A DNA stretch of 5,352 bases from Parvularculaceae bacterium UBA4496 (GTDB lineage Bacteria > Pseudomonadota > Alphaproteobacteria > Caulobacterales > Parvularculaceae), in assembly GCA_002388885.1 (NCBI GenBank), contig DGNI01000153.1, positions 258 through 5,609 of the forward strand. The letters run 5' to 3'. This document shows, one piece after another, positions 1-4,524 of the stretch (positions within the stretch are counted from its first letter, which is position 1; each line of letters starts with the position of its first letter). The position numbers were made by a program, and so were the translations under genes. Under the pieces are notes generated by a model that worked only from the letters and a program-made list of their open reading frames with translations, did no database searches and was not told the origin of the DNA.

Positions 1-38
1 CGGCCGAGGAAGCCGCCGCCGAAGAAAAGGCTGAATAG
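1..38 (+). CDS. C-terminal end of an unidentified protein with an acidic Ala/Glu tail
   Basis: Only the last 11 codons are in the window. Reading from base 3 they give AEEAAAEEKAE and then TAG at 36-38. Ala/Glu/Lys-rich tails like this are common on alphaproteobacterial ribosomal proteins and on trigger factor, but the tail is too low in complexity to choose a family. The case for a real gene end is that the frame is open from the window edge, the composition is plausible, and an intrinsic terminator lies 30 bases downstream. The product cannot be named from what is visible. Confidence 0.6.
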   Translation, partial: AEEAAAEEKAE

Positions 39-59
39 GTTAAGCTGTTATTCAGCTTA
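30..59 (+). other. Two mutually exclusive hairpins over the stop codon
   Basis: Arms 41-47 (TAAGCTG) and 53-59 (CAGCTTA) form a perfect 7-bp stem with a 5-base loop. The right part of this hairpin can pair instead with the end of the reading frame: 30-37 (GCTGAATA) is the exact complement of 49-56 (TATTCAGC). The two structures share bases and cannot coexist. They may only be extra 3' structure ahead of the main terminator. Confidence 0.4.
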
Positions 60-64
60 TTCAA

Positions 65-95
65 AAAAGGCGGCGCTCTGGCAGCGCCGCCTTTT
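65..95 (+). terminator. Rho-independent terminator after the first gene
   Basis: A perfect 9-bp GC stem, GGCGGCGCT (69-77) with AGCGCCGCC (83-91), closes a 5-base loop (CTGGC). The stem is flanked by A's at 65-68 that can pair with the T-run at 92-95. This is a textbook intrinsic terminator for the upstream gene. The flanking A-run also makes it a candidate terminator for any transcript coming the other way. Confidence 0.88.
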
Positions 96-133
96 GCCTT
101 GCTCCTTCGCCCTAAATTCGCCTTGCTGGGTTT

Positions 134-139
134 TATGCT
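134..139 (+). promoter_or_regulatory. Possible -10 element for the DUF4349 gene
   Basis: TATGCT matches the sigma-70 -10 consensus at four of six positions. It lies between the upstream terminator and the lipoprotein start, which would give a leader of roughly 27 bases. I see no convincing -35 at normal spacing, so this is weak. An independent promoter is expected here because a strong terminator precedes the gene. Confidence 0.25.
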
Positions 140-172
140 AGAACGCCAGCCAGTTTGACCCATGGTGAATTT

Positions 173-1075
173 ATGAACCGCGTGACGCAGCCTTTCCTGA
201 AATCCATATTTGCGAGCGCCGCCCTGTTGGCGCTTGCCGCCTGTAATGACGGCGGCGACGTCCAGTATGACGCCGCGCCAGCCGCCGGCGTCATGGCGGA
301 ACGGTCCGAAAGTTTCCGTACAAACGATTCGCCGGACCGCAGCGAAAGCGCGCCGCCGGTCGAGCCCGGCGAACAGGCCGGCGCCATGCTCGCCTATTCC
401 TATTCCATGGGCGTCGAAGCGCCGAAAGGCGCCGTCTCGGCGCTGAAAGACGCGCATGAGGCGGTCTGCATGAGCGCAGGGCCGAATGTCTGTCAGGTGC
501 TCGGCTCGTCGGTAAACTCATGGGACGACGATCACATCTCCGCCAATCTCAATTTGCGCGCTGCGCCCGAATGGCTTGCAACATTTCGCGAGACGATCGT
601 TTCCGACGCCGATGAGGCGGGCGGGCGCATCACATCGAACTCGGTGAATGCGGAGGATCTGACCACCTATATCATCGACCTTGACGCGCGCCTTGCAGCG
701 AAGCTGGCGCTGCGTGACCGCATCAAAAACCTGCTGGAAACGCAGGAAGGCTCCTTGAGCGATATTCTGGCGGCGGAACGCGCGCTTGCCGACGTGCAGG
801 GCGAAATCGATTCTATGAATGCGCAACTGGCCGCCGCCCGCGCTCGCGTCAGCATGTCAATGTTGTCGATCAGCTATCGCAGCGATCCGACAACCTCATC
901 CGGCGTCTTCAAACCCTTGCGTGAAGCGGTGAAAGGGTTTTTCAGAACATCGGTGGCGTCTCTCGCGGAAGCTGTAGACTTTGTGGCGAGAGCCTGGCCG
1001 TTTTTCCTCATCGCGCTGGGCGTTTTGTTTATCCTGCGCCGCTGGTGGCGCGGCCGTCGCGCCGGCGCACGATAA
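173..1075 (+). CDS. DUF4349-domain lipoprotein with a C-terminal membrane helix
   Basis: A 300-residue protein whose biochemical role is not established. The ATG at 173 is preferred over the in-frame start at 155 because it begins directly with a lipoprotein signal peptide: a basic residue (Arg3), a hydrophobic core (12-20) and the lipobox L21-A-A-C24. Residues about 72-290 match the layout of the DUF4349 family: a beta-rich part, the characteristic E-D-L-T-T-Y-x-x-D-L-D-A-R-L segment (161-174), then a long alpha-helical, probably coiled-coil stretch ending in the S-M-S-x-L-S-I-S-Y strand. A hydrophobic helix at about 275-288 is followed by an Arg-rich tail, RRWWRGRRAGAR. By the positive-inside rule that tail should be cytoplasmic, so the protein would be lipid-anchored at the N terminus with a periplasmic domain and a C-terminal inner-membrane span. 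Cys99 and Cys107 lie eight residues apart in the periplasmic part and could form a disulfide (inference). The gene appears to stand alone. Confidence 0.9.
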   Translation: MNRVTQPFLKSIFASAALLALAACNDGGDVQYDAAPAAGVMAERSESFRTNDSPDRSESAPPVEPGEQAGAMLAYSYSMGVEAPKGAVSALKDAHEAVCMSAGPNVCQVLGSSVNSWDDDHISANLNLRAAPEWLATFRETIVSDADEAGGRITSNSVNAEDLTTYIIDLDARLAAKLALRDRIKNLLETQEGSLSDILAAERALADVQGEIDSMNAQLAAARARVSMSMLSISYRSDPTTSSGVFKPLREAVKGFFRTSVASLAEAVDFVARAWPFFLIALGVLFILRRWWRGRRAGAR

Positions 1076-1097
1076 GAGCGCATCTTGAAAAGCTGGA

Positions 1098-1119
1098 GCG
1101 GGAATTACCGCCCGCCTTT
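1098..1119 (+). terminator. Weak candidate terminator after the DUF4349 gene
   Basis: GCGGG (1098-1102) can pair with CCCGC (1111-1115) across an 8-base loop, followed by CTTTCTGT. The stem is only 5 bp and the T-run is broken, so this is at best an inefficient terminator and transcription may continue into the small lipoprotein gene. The rest of the 165-base gap (1076-1240) shows no other clear site except the SD before 1241. Confidence 0.3.
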
Positions 1120-1240
1120 CTGTCAATTAATCTTTGCCTTGGAACAGTTTCTCAATTGCTGTGTTTGCCTGTCATCACGTTTACGAAGCGCCGTCCGTGC
1201 GCGGAAATTCGCGCTGGCGGGCAAACAAAGGAGCTAAGCG

Positions 1241-1435
1241 ATGAAACAGATCGCAACCATAACCGCCCTCTTGTTCATGAGCCTGTCGCTTTCAGGCTGC
1301 CTTCTTGGCGCAGCCGCGGGCGCTGGCTATGTCGCCCATGACGAAGCGACCGAGAACGACGGCGAATTTGACCCGCTCGAAGAAGCTTATGATGGCGACC
1401 CGGATACAAAGGGTCCGCTGGATGATGACGACTAA
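1241..1435 (+). CDS. Small acidic lipoprotein, 64 aa
   Basis: Not recognised as a named family. The ATG at 1241 has a strong SD, AAGGAG, about eight bases upstream. The N terminus is a complete lipoprotein signal: Lys2, hydrophobic residues 4-16, then L17-S-G-C20, so Cys20 would be lipidated. The mature protein is only 45 residues. It starts with a short Gly/Ala segment (LLGAAAGAGYVA, about 21-32) resembling half of a glycine-zipper, followed by a very acidic tail that ends in four Asp. The signal and SD show it is made and exported to the periplasmic face of a membrane; the function is unknown. It is followed about 40 bases later by a good terminator and faces a convergent gene. Similar small entericidin-like or glycine-zipper lipoproteins exist in proteobacteria, but no homology can be claimed from composition alone. 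Confidence 0.8.
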   Translation: MKQIATITALLFMSLSLSGCLLGAAAGAGYVAHDEATENDGEFDPLEEAYDGDPDTKGPLDDDD

Positions 1436-1478
1436 TTGCTTGCCCGAAAGGGCGGCGAAAGTCGTCTGACGAGATATC

Positions 1479-1512
1479 AAAGGCGCGCTGGCAAGGCGCG
1501 CCTTTATTCTTT
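1479..1512 (+). terminator. Rho-independent terminator of the small lipoprotein gene
   Basis: AAAGGCGCGC (1479-1488) pairs perfectly with GCGCGCCTTT (1496-1505) around a 7-base loop, and is followed by ATTCTTT. The 7-bp GC core plus T-rich tail is a standard intrinsic terminator on the plus strand, about 43 bases after the TAA at 1433-1435. Confidence 0.85.
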
Positions 1513-1519
1513 CCACACC

Positions 1520-1574
1520 AAAAAAAGAACCGGCCCTGAAGGTCAGCGTCAAACGCAGCATCCCTTCAGGGCCG
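1520..1574 (-). terminator. Rho-independent terminator for minus-strand transcription
   Basis: A perfect 12-bp inverted repeat, CGGCCCTGAAGG (1531-1542) with CCTTCAGGGCCG (1563-1574), encloses a 20-base loop that itself holds a 4-bp stem (GCGT 1546-1549 with ACGC 1553-1556). Read on the minus strand, the stem is followed by GTTC and then seven T's (bases 1526 to 1520). On the plus strand the stem is followed only by TCTTTAG, so the minus direction fits better. It would end the transcript of the convergent 65-aa gene, more than 200 bases past its stop codon. Confidence 0.75.
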
Positions 1575-1579
1575 TCTTT

Positions 1580-1627
1580 AGAAAAGCGGGAACCGGCTTG
1601 GGCGACTTAACGGTTCCGCGCTTTTCT
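1580..1627. repeat. Long imperfect hairpin, possible bidirectional terminator
   Basis: Bases 1580-1595 pair with 1611-1627 with only one bulged base (G1618), giving 16 pairs around a 15-base loop. The inner stem is GGAACCG/CGGTTCC and the outer stem is GAAAAGCG against CGCTTTTC. The terminal A/T pairs resemble a terminator usable from either side, but no T-run continues beyond the stem. Confidence 0.6.
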
Positions 1628-1652
1628 CCCCCGGGTGTTCCCGGCTGCTGCG

Positions 1653-1705
1653 CCGGAAACTCCGTTTAAGCCTTTCTCACGTCTCCCCCAGAGAAGGCTT
1701 TCCGG
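1653..1705. repeat. Nested hairpin with CTCCCCC in its loop
   Basis: The outer arms are CCGGAAA (1653-1659) and TTTCCGG (1699-1705). The inner arms are AAGCCTTTCTC (1668-1678) and GAGAAGGCTT (1691-1700), matching in ten positions with one bulged T; the two stems compete for the base or two at 1699-1700. The loop (1679-1690) is ACGTCTCCCCCA. On the plus strand it would present an anti-SD-like CUCCCCC, on the minus strand an SD-like GGGGGAG. There is no T-run, so this is not a terminator. Confidence 0.55.
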
Positions 1706-1709
1706 AACG

Positions 1710-1768
1710 CTCCCCCGGGCGATGCGCGTCGCGAGGCTTTTCACCTCTGCGCGGCGCATCGCCGGGAG
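1710..1768. repeat. Long GC hairpin next to the small-gene stop codon
   Basis: GGCGATGCGC (1718-1727) pairs perfectly with GCGCATCGCC (1754-1763). Outside a 3-base bulge, CTCCC (1710-1714) pairs with GGGAG (1764-1768). Inside, GAGG (1733-1736) can pair with CCTC (1744-1747). It begins about 20 bases beyond the stop codon of the minus-strand gene and has no T-run on either side, so it may protect a 3' end or form part of a structured RNA rather than terminate. Confidence 0.55.
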
Positions 1769-1785
1769 GAGGGAACCGTGGAAGC

Positions 1786-1983
1786 TCAGTACGTCTCATT
1801 GTCGATCGCGATCATAACCGGCGGCATCGGCAGGCTGGGCTCGAACGGATTTTCCATATTCGCGACTTTTTTGGAGATTTCGAACTCGGCGTCTTCGGCC
1901 CAGGCGGTAGCGCCGAAATAGTTGACGGCGGCGCCGGCGGCGACTGCGGCCAGGACTCCCAGATATAATCCTCTATCAAACAT
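1786..1983 (-). CDS. Small protein with N-terminal hydrophobic helix, 65 aa
   Basis: Not recognised. The start is well supported: on the minus strand GAGGAG (complement of 1992-1997) stands eight bases before the ATG at 1983-1981. Residues 5-27 are hydrophobic and rich in Ala, Gly, Val and Leu, enough for one membrane span. The N-terminal region (Asp3, Arg4) carries no net charge. A-W-A at 27-29 followed by Glu-Asp could be a signal-peptidase I site, so the mature product may be either a 36-residue periplasmic peptide or an anchored protein with a polar tail. The tail is Glu-rich near 30-46 and Pro/Met-rich near 47-56 and ends in DNETY. The gene is transcribed alone, opposite to its neighbours, with its own leader hairpin, a CRP-like upstream palindrome and a minus-strand terminator at 1520-1574. 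That amount of regulation argues that it is real and conditionally expressed. Confidence 0.72.
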   Translation of the reverse strand: MFDRGLYLGVLAAVAAGAAVNYFGATAWAEDAEFEISKKVANMENPFEPSLPMPPVMIAIDNETY

Positions 1984-2004
1984 CTTTCTCTCTCCTCAGT
2001 TTGG

Positions 2005-2026
2005 TCAGGACGGGTCGCCGTCCTGA
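2005..2026 (-). promoter_or_regulatory. Perfect leader hairpin before the small-gene SD
   Basis: TCAGGACGG (2005-2013) and CCGTCCTGA (2018-2026) form a perfect 9-bp stem with a 4-base GTCG loop. On the minus strand it ends seven bases before the SD of the 65-aa gene and would sit close to the 5' end of its mRNA. It could stabilise the message or influence ribosome access. It lacks a T-run, so it is not an obvious attenuator. Confidence 0.6.
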
Positions 2027-2034
2027 TGGTGTTA

Positions 2035-2040
2035 ACCATA
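2035..2040 (-). promoter_or_regulatory. Possible minus-strand -10 element of the small gene
   Basis: Read on the minus strand the hexamer is TATGGT, matching TATAAT at four of six positions. It lies 21 bases downstream of the CRP-like palindrome, the gap expected between a class II CRP site and its -10. A start near 2028 would give a leader of about 45 bases. The same bases belong to the imperfect palindrome ATGGT-GTTA-ACCAT (2026-2039). Confidence 0.35.
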
Positions 2041-2061
2041 GAGAGCCTTGGAAACTCTTGA

Positions 2062-2077
2062 TGTGATGCCCGTCACA
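2062..2077. promoter_or_regulatory. CRP/FNR-family-type binding palindrome
   Basis: TGTGATGCCCGTCACA has the form TGTGA-N6-TCACA, identical in both half-sites to the classical CRP consensus. Its centre (2069.5) lies 41.5 bases upstream of the start predicted from the minus-strand -10 at 2035-2040, which is class II activator geometry. A weaker related inverted repeat, TTGT-N8-ACAA, lies at 2081-2096, centred 19 bp away. The symporter start is about 230 bases off on the other side, so the small gene is the likelier target. Which CRP/FNR-family protein would bind cannot be told. Confidence 0.55.
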
Positions 2078-2163
2078 GCCTTGTTCCGGTTCACAAAATC
2101 GCCGCAATCGGGGCTGGGTTCGCCTTGTTTCCCGGGCGGGCGTTCCCTGAAAGGAATTCCCTG

Positions 2164-2226
2164 TTCGCGAATCCGCAATATCGACGACCAATGTCGCATC
2201 AGGCCTGCGCCGCAGCGTTTCGCGAA
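2164..2226. repeat. Pair of identical 8-bp palindromes TTCGCGAA
   Basis: The self-complementary octamer occurs at 2164-2171 and 2219-2226, start to start 55 bp, and I found no other copy in the window. The second copy sits just upstream of the possible symporter -35. Two spaced palindromes at a promoter are a common operator layout, but no regulator is encoded here. Confidence 0.4.
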
Positions 2227-2231
2227 CGGCC

Positions 2232-2261
2232 TTGCTAGTGCGGCCCGGCCCCGCCTAATGT
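2232..2261 (+). promoter_or_regulatory. Possible promoter of the AGCS symporter
   Basis: TTGCTA (2232-2237) and TAATGT (2256-2261) are separated by 18 bases. The -35 matches the sigma-70 consensus at four of six positions and the -10 at only three. A start near 2268 would leave about 33 bases of leader including the SD. This is a weak prediction supported mainly by position. Confidence 0.28.
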
Positions 2262-2300
2262 GCGCGCCTTGTGGATTTCCCAAGCGGAGGGGCGTTACTC

Positions 2301-3737
2301 GTGATTTCTGATTTGATCGGCTCAGTGAACAATCTTGTCTGGGGCGTGCCAATGTTGGCGCTGCTCCTCGGCACCGGCCTTTACCTTACCATCGGGCTCG
2401 GTTTCATGCCGATTCTGCGAATCCCCTACGCATTCGGCCAGCTGATAAAAGGCGGCAAGCGCCACGATGCGGAAGAAGGCGACGTATCGCCTTTCGGCGC
2501 CCTTATGACCGCGTTGTCCTCAACAGTCGGTACTGGGAATATCGCCGGTGTCGCCGTCGCGATCGCCATTGGCGGGCCGGGCGCCCTGTTCTGGATGTGG
2601 ATGACAGCGCTTGTGGGCATGGCGACGAAATACGCCGAGGGCGTTCTCGCGGTGAAGTTCCGCGAAGTCGACGCCGACGGCCGGCATGTTGGCGGGCCGA
2701 TGTATTACATCAAGAACGGCATGGGAAAGAACTGGGTCTGGCTCGGCGGTCTGTTTGCGATCTTCGGCGTTTTCGCCTCGCTCGGCACCGGCAATTACAT
2801 TCAGGCGGTTTCCGTCGCTGATGCGCTGCATTCAAGCTACGGCGTGCCGATCTGGATAACCGGCCTTGTCATGATGGGGCTTGCGGCCGCGGTGATCCTT
2901 GGCGGCATCAAACGTATAGCCAATGTCGCCGGCAAGCTGGTGCCGTCCATGGCGGCGTTTTATTTCATTGCCGGCGTTATCGTACTTATTTTGAATGCGG
3001 ATGCGATCCCGGATGCGTTTTCGCTGGTCATCAGCCGCGCCTTCGGGTTTGACGCTGCTGCAGGCGGATTTTCCGGCGCGCTCTTGATGCTGGCGATGCA
3101 ACGCGGCGTTGCGCGCGGTATTTTCTCGAACGAAGCGGGACAGGGCTCGGCGCCGATCGCCCATGCTGCGGCGAAAAACAAGGATCCGGTGAACCAGGGC
3201 ATCATCGCCATGCTCGGCACGTTCATCGACACGATCGTAATCTGCTCGATCACCGGCCTTGCGATTCTTGCGACCGGCGTCATTCCGCCGGAATGCAATG
3301 CTGTTTCGATCCTCACAAACGATGTGATGCCGGCGATTTGCGACACGGGTCCGCCGATCACTATTTCCGCTTTTGAGGCGGCGCTGCCGGGCGTCGGCAT
3401 GCATGTGGTGACGATTTCGCTGGCGCTGTTCGCCTTCACCACCATTCTTGGCTGGAGCTATTATGGCGAACGTTGCGCTGAATATCTTTTCAGCGAAAAG
3501 GCGGTGCTGCCCTATCGCATCATTTATGTGGGCGTCGTCTTCGCAGCGACCATGGTGCTCTACGCTGGCGACGACGTTGATGCCGTTATCAATACGGTCT
3601 GGCTGGCCACAGACACGCTCACCGGCGCTATGGCCGCGCCGAACCTCGTCGCGCTGCTGGCGCTCTCGCCATTGGTCTTCAAGCTGACAAGGGACTATTT
3701 CGAAAGAGAAAAAGCGGCTCGCAAGTCAGGAAAGTAA
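2301..3737 (+). CDS. AGCS-family sodium:alanine/amino-acid symporter
   Basis: An inner-membrane carrier that takes up small neutral amino acids, typically alanine or glycine, driven by sodium. The GTG at 2301 is preferred because GGAGGGG (2286-2292) lies eight bases before it. An in-frame GTG at 2271 would add ten residues but has no SD. From 2301 the protein has 478 residues, normal for the family. Family signatures are clear: V-W-G-x-P near 13-17, LLLGTGLYLT (21-30), the S-S-T-V-G-T-G-N-I-A-G segment (73-83), GGPGALFWMW (91-100), M-A-T-K-x-A-E (107-113), SNEAGQGSAP (276-285), G-x-F-I-D-T (306-311) and the later T-I-L-G-W-S-Y-Y-G-E motif. Around ten hydrophobic segments are present. Two cysteines, Cys332 and Cys347, fall in a polar loop between membrane segments and might form a disulfide (inference). 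The gene has its own upstream region shared with the divergent small gene. The exact substrate cannot be read from sequence. Confidence 0.95.
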   Translation: MISDLIGSVNNLVWGVPMLALLLGTGLYLTIGLGFMPILRIPYAFGQLIKGGKRHDAEEGDVSPFGALMTALSSTVGTGNIAGVAVAIAIGGPGALFWMWMTALVGMATKYAEGVLAVKFREVDADGRHVGGPMYYIKNGMGKNWVWLGGLFAIFGVFASLGTGNYIQAVSVADALHSSYGVPIWITGLVMMGLAAAVILGGIKRIANVAGKLVPSMAAFYFIAGVIVLILNADAIPDAFSLVISRAFGFDAAAGGFSGALLMLAMQRGVARGIFSNEAGQGSAPIAHAAAKNKDPVNQGIIAMLGTFIDTIVICSITGLAILATGVIPPECNAVSILTNDVMPAICDTGPPITISAFEAALPGVGMHVVTISLALFAFTTILGWSYYGERCAEYLFSEKAVLPYRIIYVGVVFAATMVLYAGDDVDAVINTVWLATDTLTGAMAAPNLVALLALSPLVFKLTRDYFEREKAARKSGK

Positions 3738-3754
3738 TATTGACGCGGGATCGG

Positions 3755-3784
3755 TTGCGAGACGTTGCGCGCGCGGGCTATCCT
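3755..3784 (+). promoter_or_regulatory. Possible promoter of the outer-membrane protein gene
   Basis: TTGCGA (3755-3760) and TATCCT (3779-3784), each matching the sigma-70 consensus at four of six positions, are separated by 18 bases. The -10 falls inside the loop of the palindrome at 3772-3792. A start near 3791 would leave a 22-base leader containing the SD AAGGAG (3801-3806). Read-through from the symporter gene is an alternative. Confidence 0.33.
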
Positions 3785-3795
3785 CGCCCGCGTTT
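3772..3795 (+). terminator. Hairpin between the symporter and barrel genes, weak terminator
   Basis: CGCGGGC (3772-3778) and GCCCGCG (3786-3792) form a perfect 7-bp GC stem with a 7-base loop, followed by only three T's. It may partly end symporter transcription. It overlaps the possible -10 of the next gene, so the two readings compete. Confidence 0.4.
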
Positions 3796-3813
3796 CGGCG
3801 AAGGAGTTTTCCG

Positions 3814-4515
3814 GTGAAATCAGGACTGGCGTTTCTGGCGATTGCAAGTGCAGCGCTCATGACGGGCGCAGCTGAAGCGCAGGACGATGATGCCGCGCTT
3901 GGCAGCGTCTATGTCCGCGCGGGCGCAGGCTATACGTTCGTCAACAACTGGGACCAGGATTTCACCTACAATCCCGATGCTGTTTTCGTGATGCCGCCGC
4001 CAACCGGCCAGACCATCGAAAACGGCGACGGCGTGATCTTCACAGGGGCGCTCGGTTTCGATTACGCCGACGGCATCCGTACGGAACTTGAATATCGCTA
4101 TGCCGCGACGGAGTTTGACAGCGTTACGCTTGCAGATCCGATGCTCGGCCCGGTTGCGGCGGTGACGGCGAATGACGACATCAAGGGGCATTTCCTGATG
4201 TCGAACTTCTATTTCGACTTCAACAACGCCTCGCGGTTTACGCCCTTTATCGGTGGCGGCGTTGGCGGGGCGTTCATGGAAAATGAAAACGGACAACGTG
4301 ATGCGGCGTTGGCGCTGCAGGCGCGGGCTGGCGTTTCCTATGAATTGAGCAGTGGATTCCTCGCAGACGTTGAATATGTCTATCTGCGTACGAATGAACT
4401 TTCATTCGGGCCTGACATTGACGACTTCGAGCCCAGCGGTCCTGTTGGTCCGAATATCGGCGATGATCGCTACCAGGCGTCATCCGTAATGATGTCGCTG
4501 CGCAAGCATTTTTAA
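3814..4515 (+). CDS. Small outer-membrane beta-barrel protein
   Basis: A 233-residue protein expected to sit in the outer membrane as a small barrel, probably eight strands as in the OmpA-like/Omp25 group. It starts at GTG 3814 with AAGGAG (3801-3806) seven bases upstream. Residues 1-22 are a signal peptide: Lys2, a hydrophobic core, and A-E-A22 before Gln23. The mature part alternates polar and aromatic or aliphatic residues in strand-like runs such as G-S-V-Y-V-R-A-G-A-G-Y, R-T-E-L-E-Y-R-Y, F-T-P-F-I-G-G-G-V-G-G and L-A-D-V-E-Y-V-Y. It ends in Phe, the usual assembly signal for the BAM complex. Loops are rich in Asp, Asn and Pro, with a long one after the first strand. The role (structural, adhesive or permeability) cannot be deduced. 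The next gene begins nine bases after its stop, so the two are probably co-transcribed. Confidence 0.9.
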   Translation: MKSGLAFLAIASAALMTGAAEAQDDDAALGSVYVRAGAGYTFVNNWDQDFTYNPDAVFVMPPPTGQTIENGDGVIFTGALGFDYADGIRTELEYRYAATEFDSVTLADPMLGPVAAVTANDDIKGHFLMSNFYFDFNNASRFTPFIGGGVGGAFMENENGQRDAALALQARAGVSYELSSGFLADVEYVYLRTNELSFGPDIDDFEPSGPVGPNIGDDRYQASSVMMSLRKHF

Positions 4516-4524
4516 AACCGCGCC

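Larger units (their letters stand above)
1436..1785. other. Non-coding stretch of stacked inverted repeats between convergent genes
   Basis: This 350-bp gap contains no convincing gene. It holds a plus-strand terminator (1479-1509), a minus-strand terminator (1520-1574) and at least three further hairpins (1580-1627, 1653-1705 and 1710-1768). The 10-mer CTCCCCCGGG occurs twice (1626-1635 and 1710-1719) and its core CTCCCCC a third time in a hairpin loop (1683-1689). The right edge carries GGGAGGAGGG (1764-1773). Two terminators would be enough for two convergent genes, so the remaining structure is unexplained. If transcribed, the most likely route is read-through of the minus-strand small gene, making this its 3' region. 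Confidence 0.65.
1984..2300. other. Divergent control region between the small gene and the AGCS symporter
   Basis: No gene is supported in these 317 bases; they separate two divergently read genes and so should hold both promoters. From left to right there is the minus-strand SD (1992-1997), a perfect hairpin (2005-2026), a short palindrome with a possible minus-strand -10 (2026-2040), a CRP-type palindrome (2062-2077), a weaker inverted repeat (2081-2096), a direct repeat TTCCCTG (2143-2149 and 2157-2163), two copies of TTCGCGAA (2164-2171 and 2219-2226), a possible plus-strand promoter (2232-2261) and the symporter SD (2286-2292). Confidence 0.7.

Noticed and set aside
155..172. Six-residue longer start for the DUF4349 protein
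   Set aside because: The lipoprotein signal peptide begins naturally at the ATG at 173; the extension adds acidic and His residues before the n-region.
1045..1341. Plus-strand 98-codon frame bridging the two lipoprotein genes
   Set aside because: It overlaps both real genes out of frame and has no SD or signal.
1778..1921. Plus-strand GTG frame of 47 codons preceded by a very strong SD-like GGGAGGAGGG
   Set aside because: It lies almost wholly antisense to the better supported minus-strand 65-aa gene, the spacing to GTG is short, and the translation lacks any recognisable signal or domain. The purine tract is better explained as part of the 1710-1768 hairpin.
2032..2039. TTAACCAT, similar to a CtrA half-site motif reported in Caulobacter
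   Set aside because: A single short match without the paired TTAA-N7-TTAA layout is too weak to call a CtrA site.
2271..2300. Ten-residue longer start (GTG 2271) for the AGCS symporter
   Set aside because: No SD before 2271, while GGAGGGG sits at the right distance before GTG 2301. It is possible only if the mRNA is leaderless.
2048..2311. Plus-strand frame of 87 codons from a TTG across the control region
   Set aside because: No SD, it crosses the CRP-like site and promoter candidates, overlaps the symporter start, and its composition does not look like a protein.
2832..3404. Long minus-strand open frame (190 codons) inside the symporter gene
   Set aside because: It is a GC-rich shadow of a clearly conserved membrane protein on the other strand; the translation is Arg/His-rich and without domain features.
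3820..4296. Minus-strand open frame (158 codons) inside the barrel-protein gene
   Set aside because: Antisense shadow; the plus-strand frame has a signal peptide, SD and C-terminal Phe.
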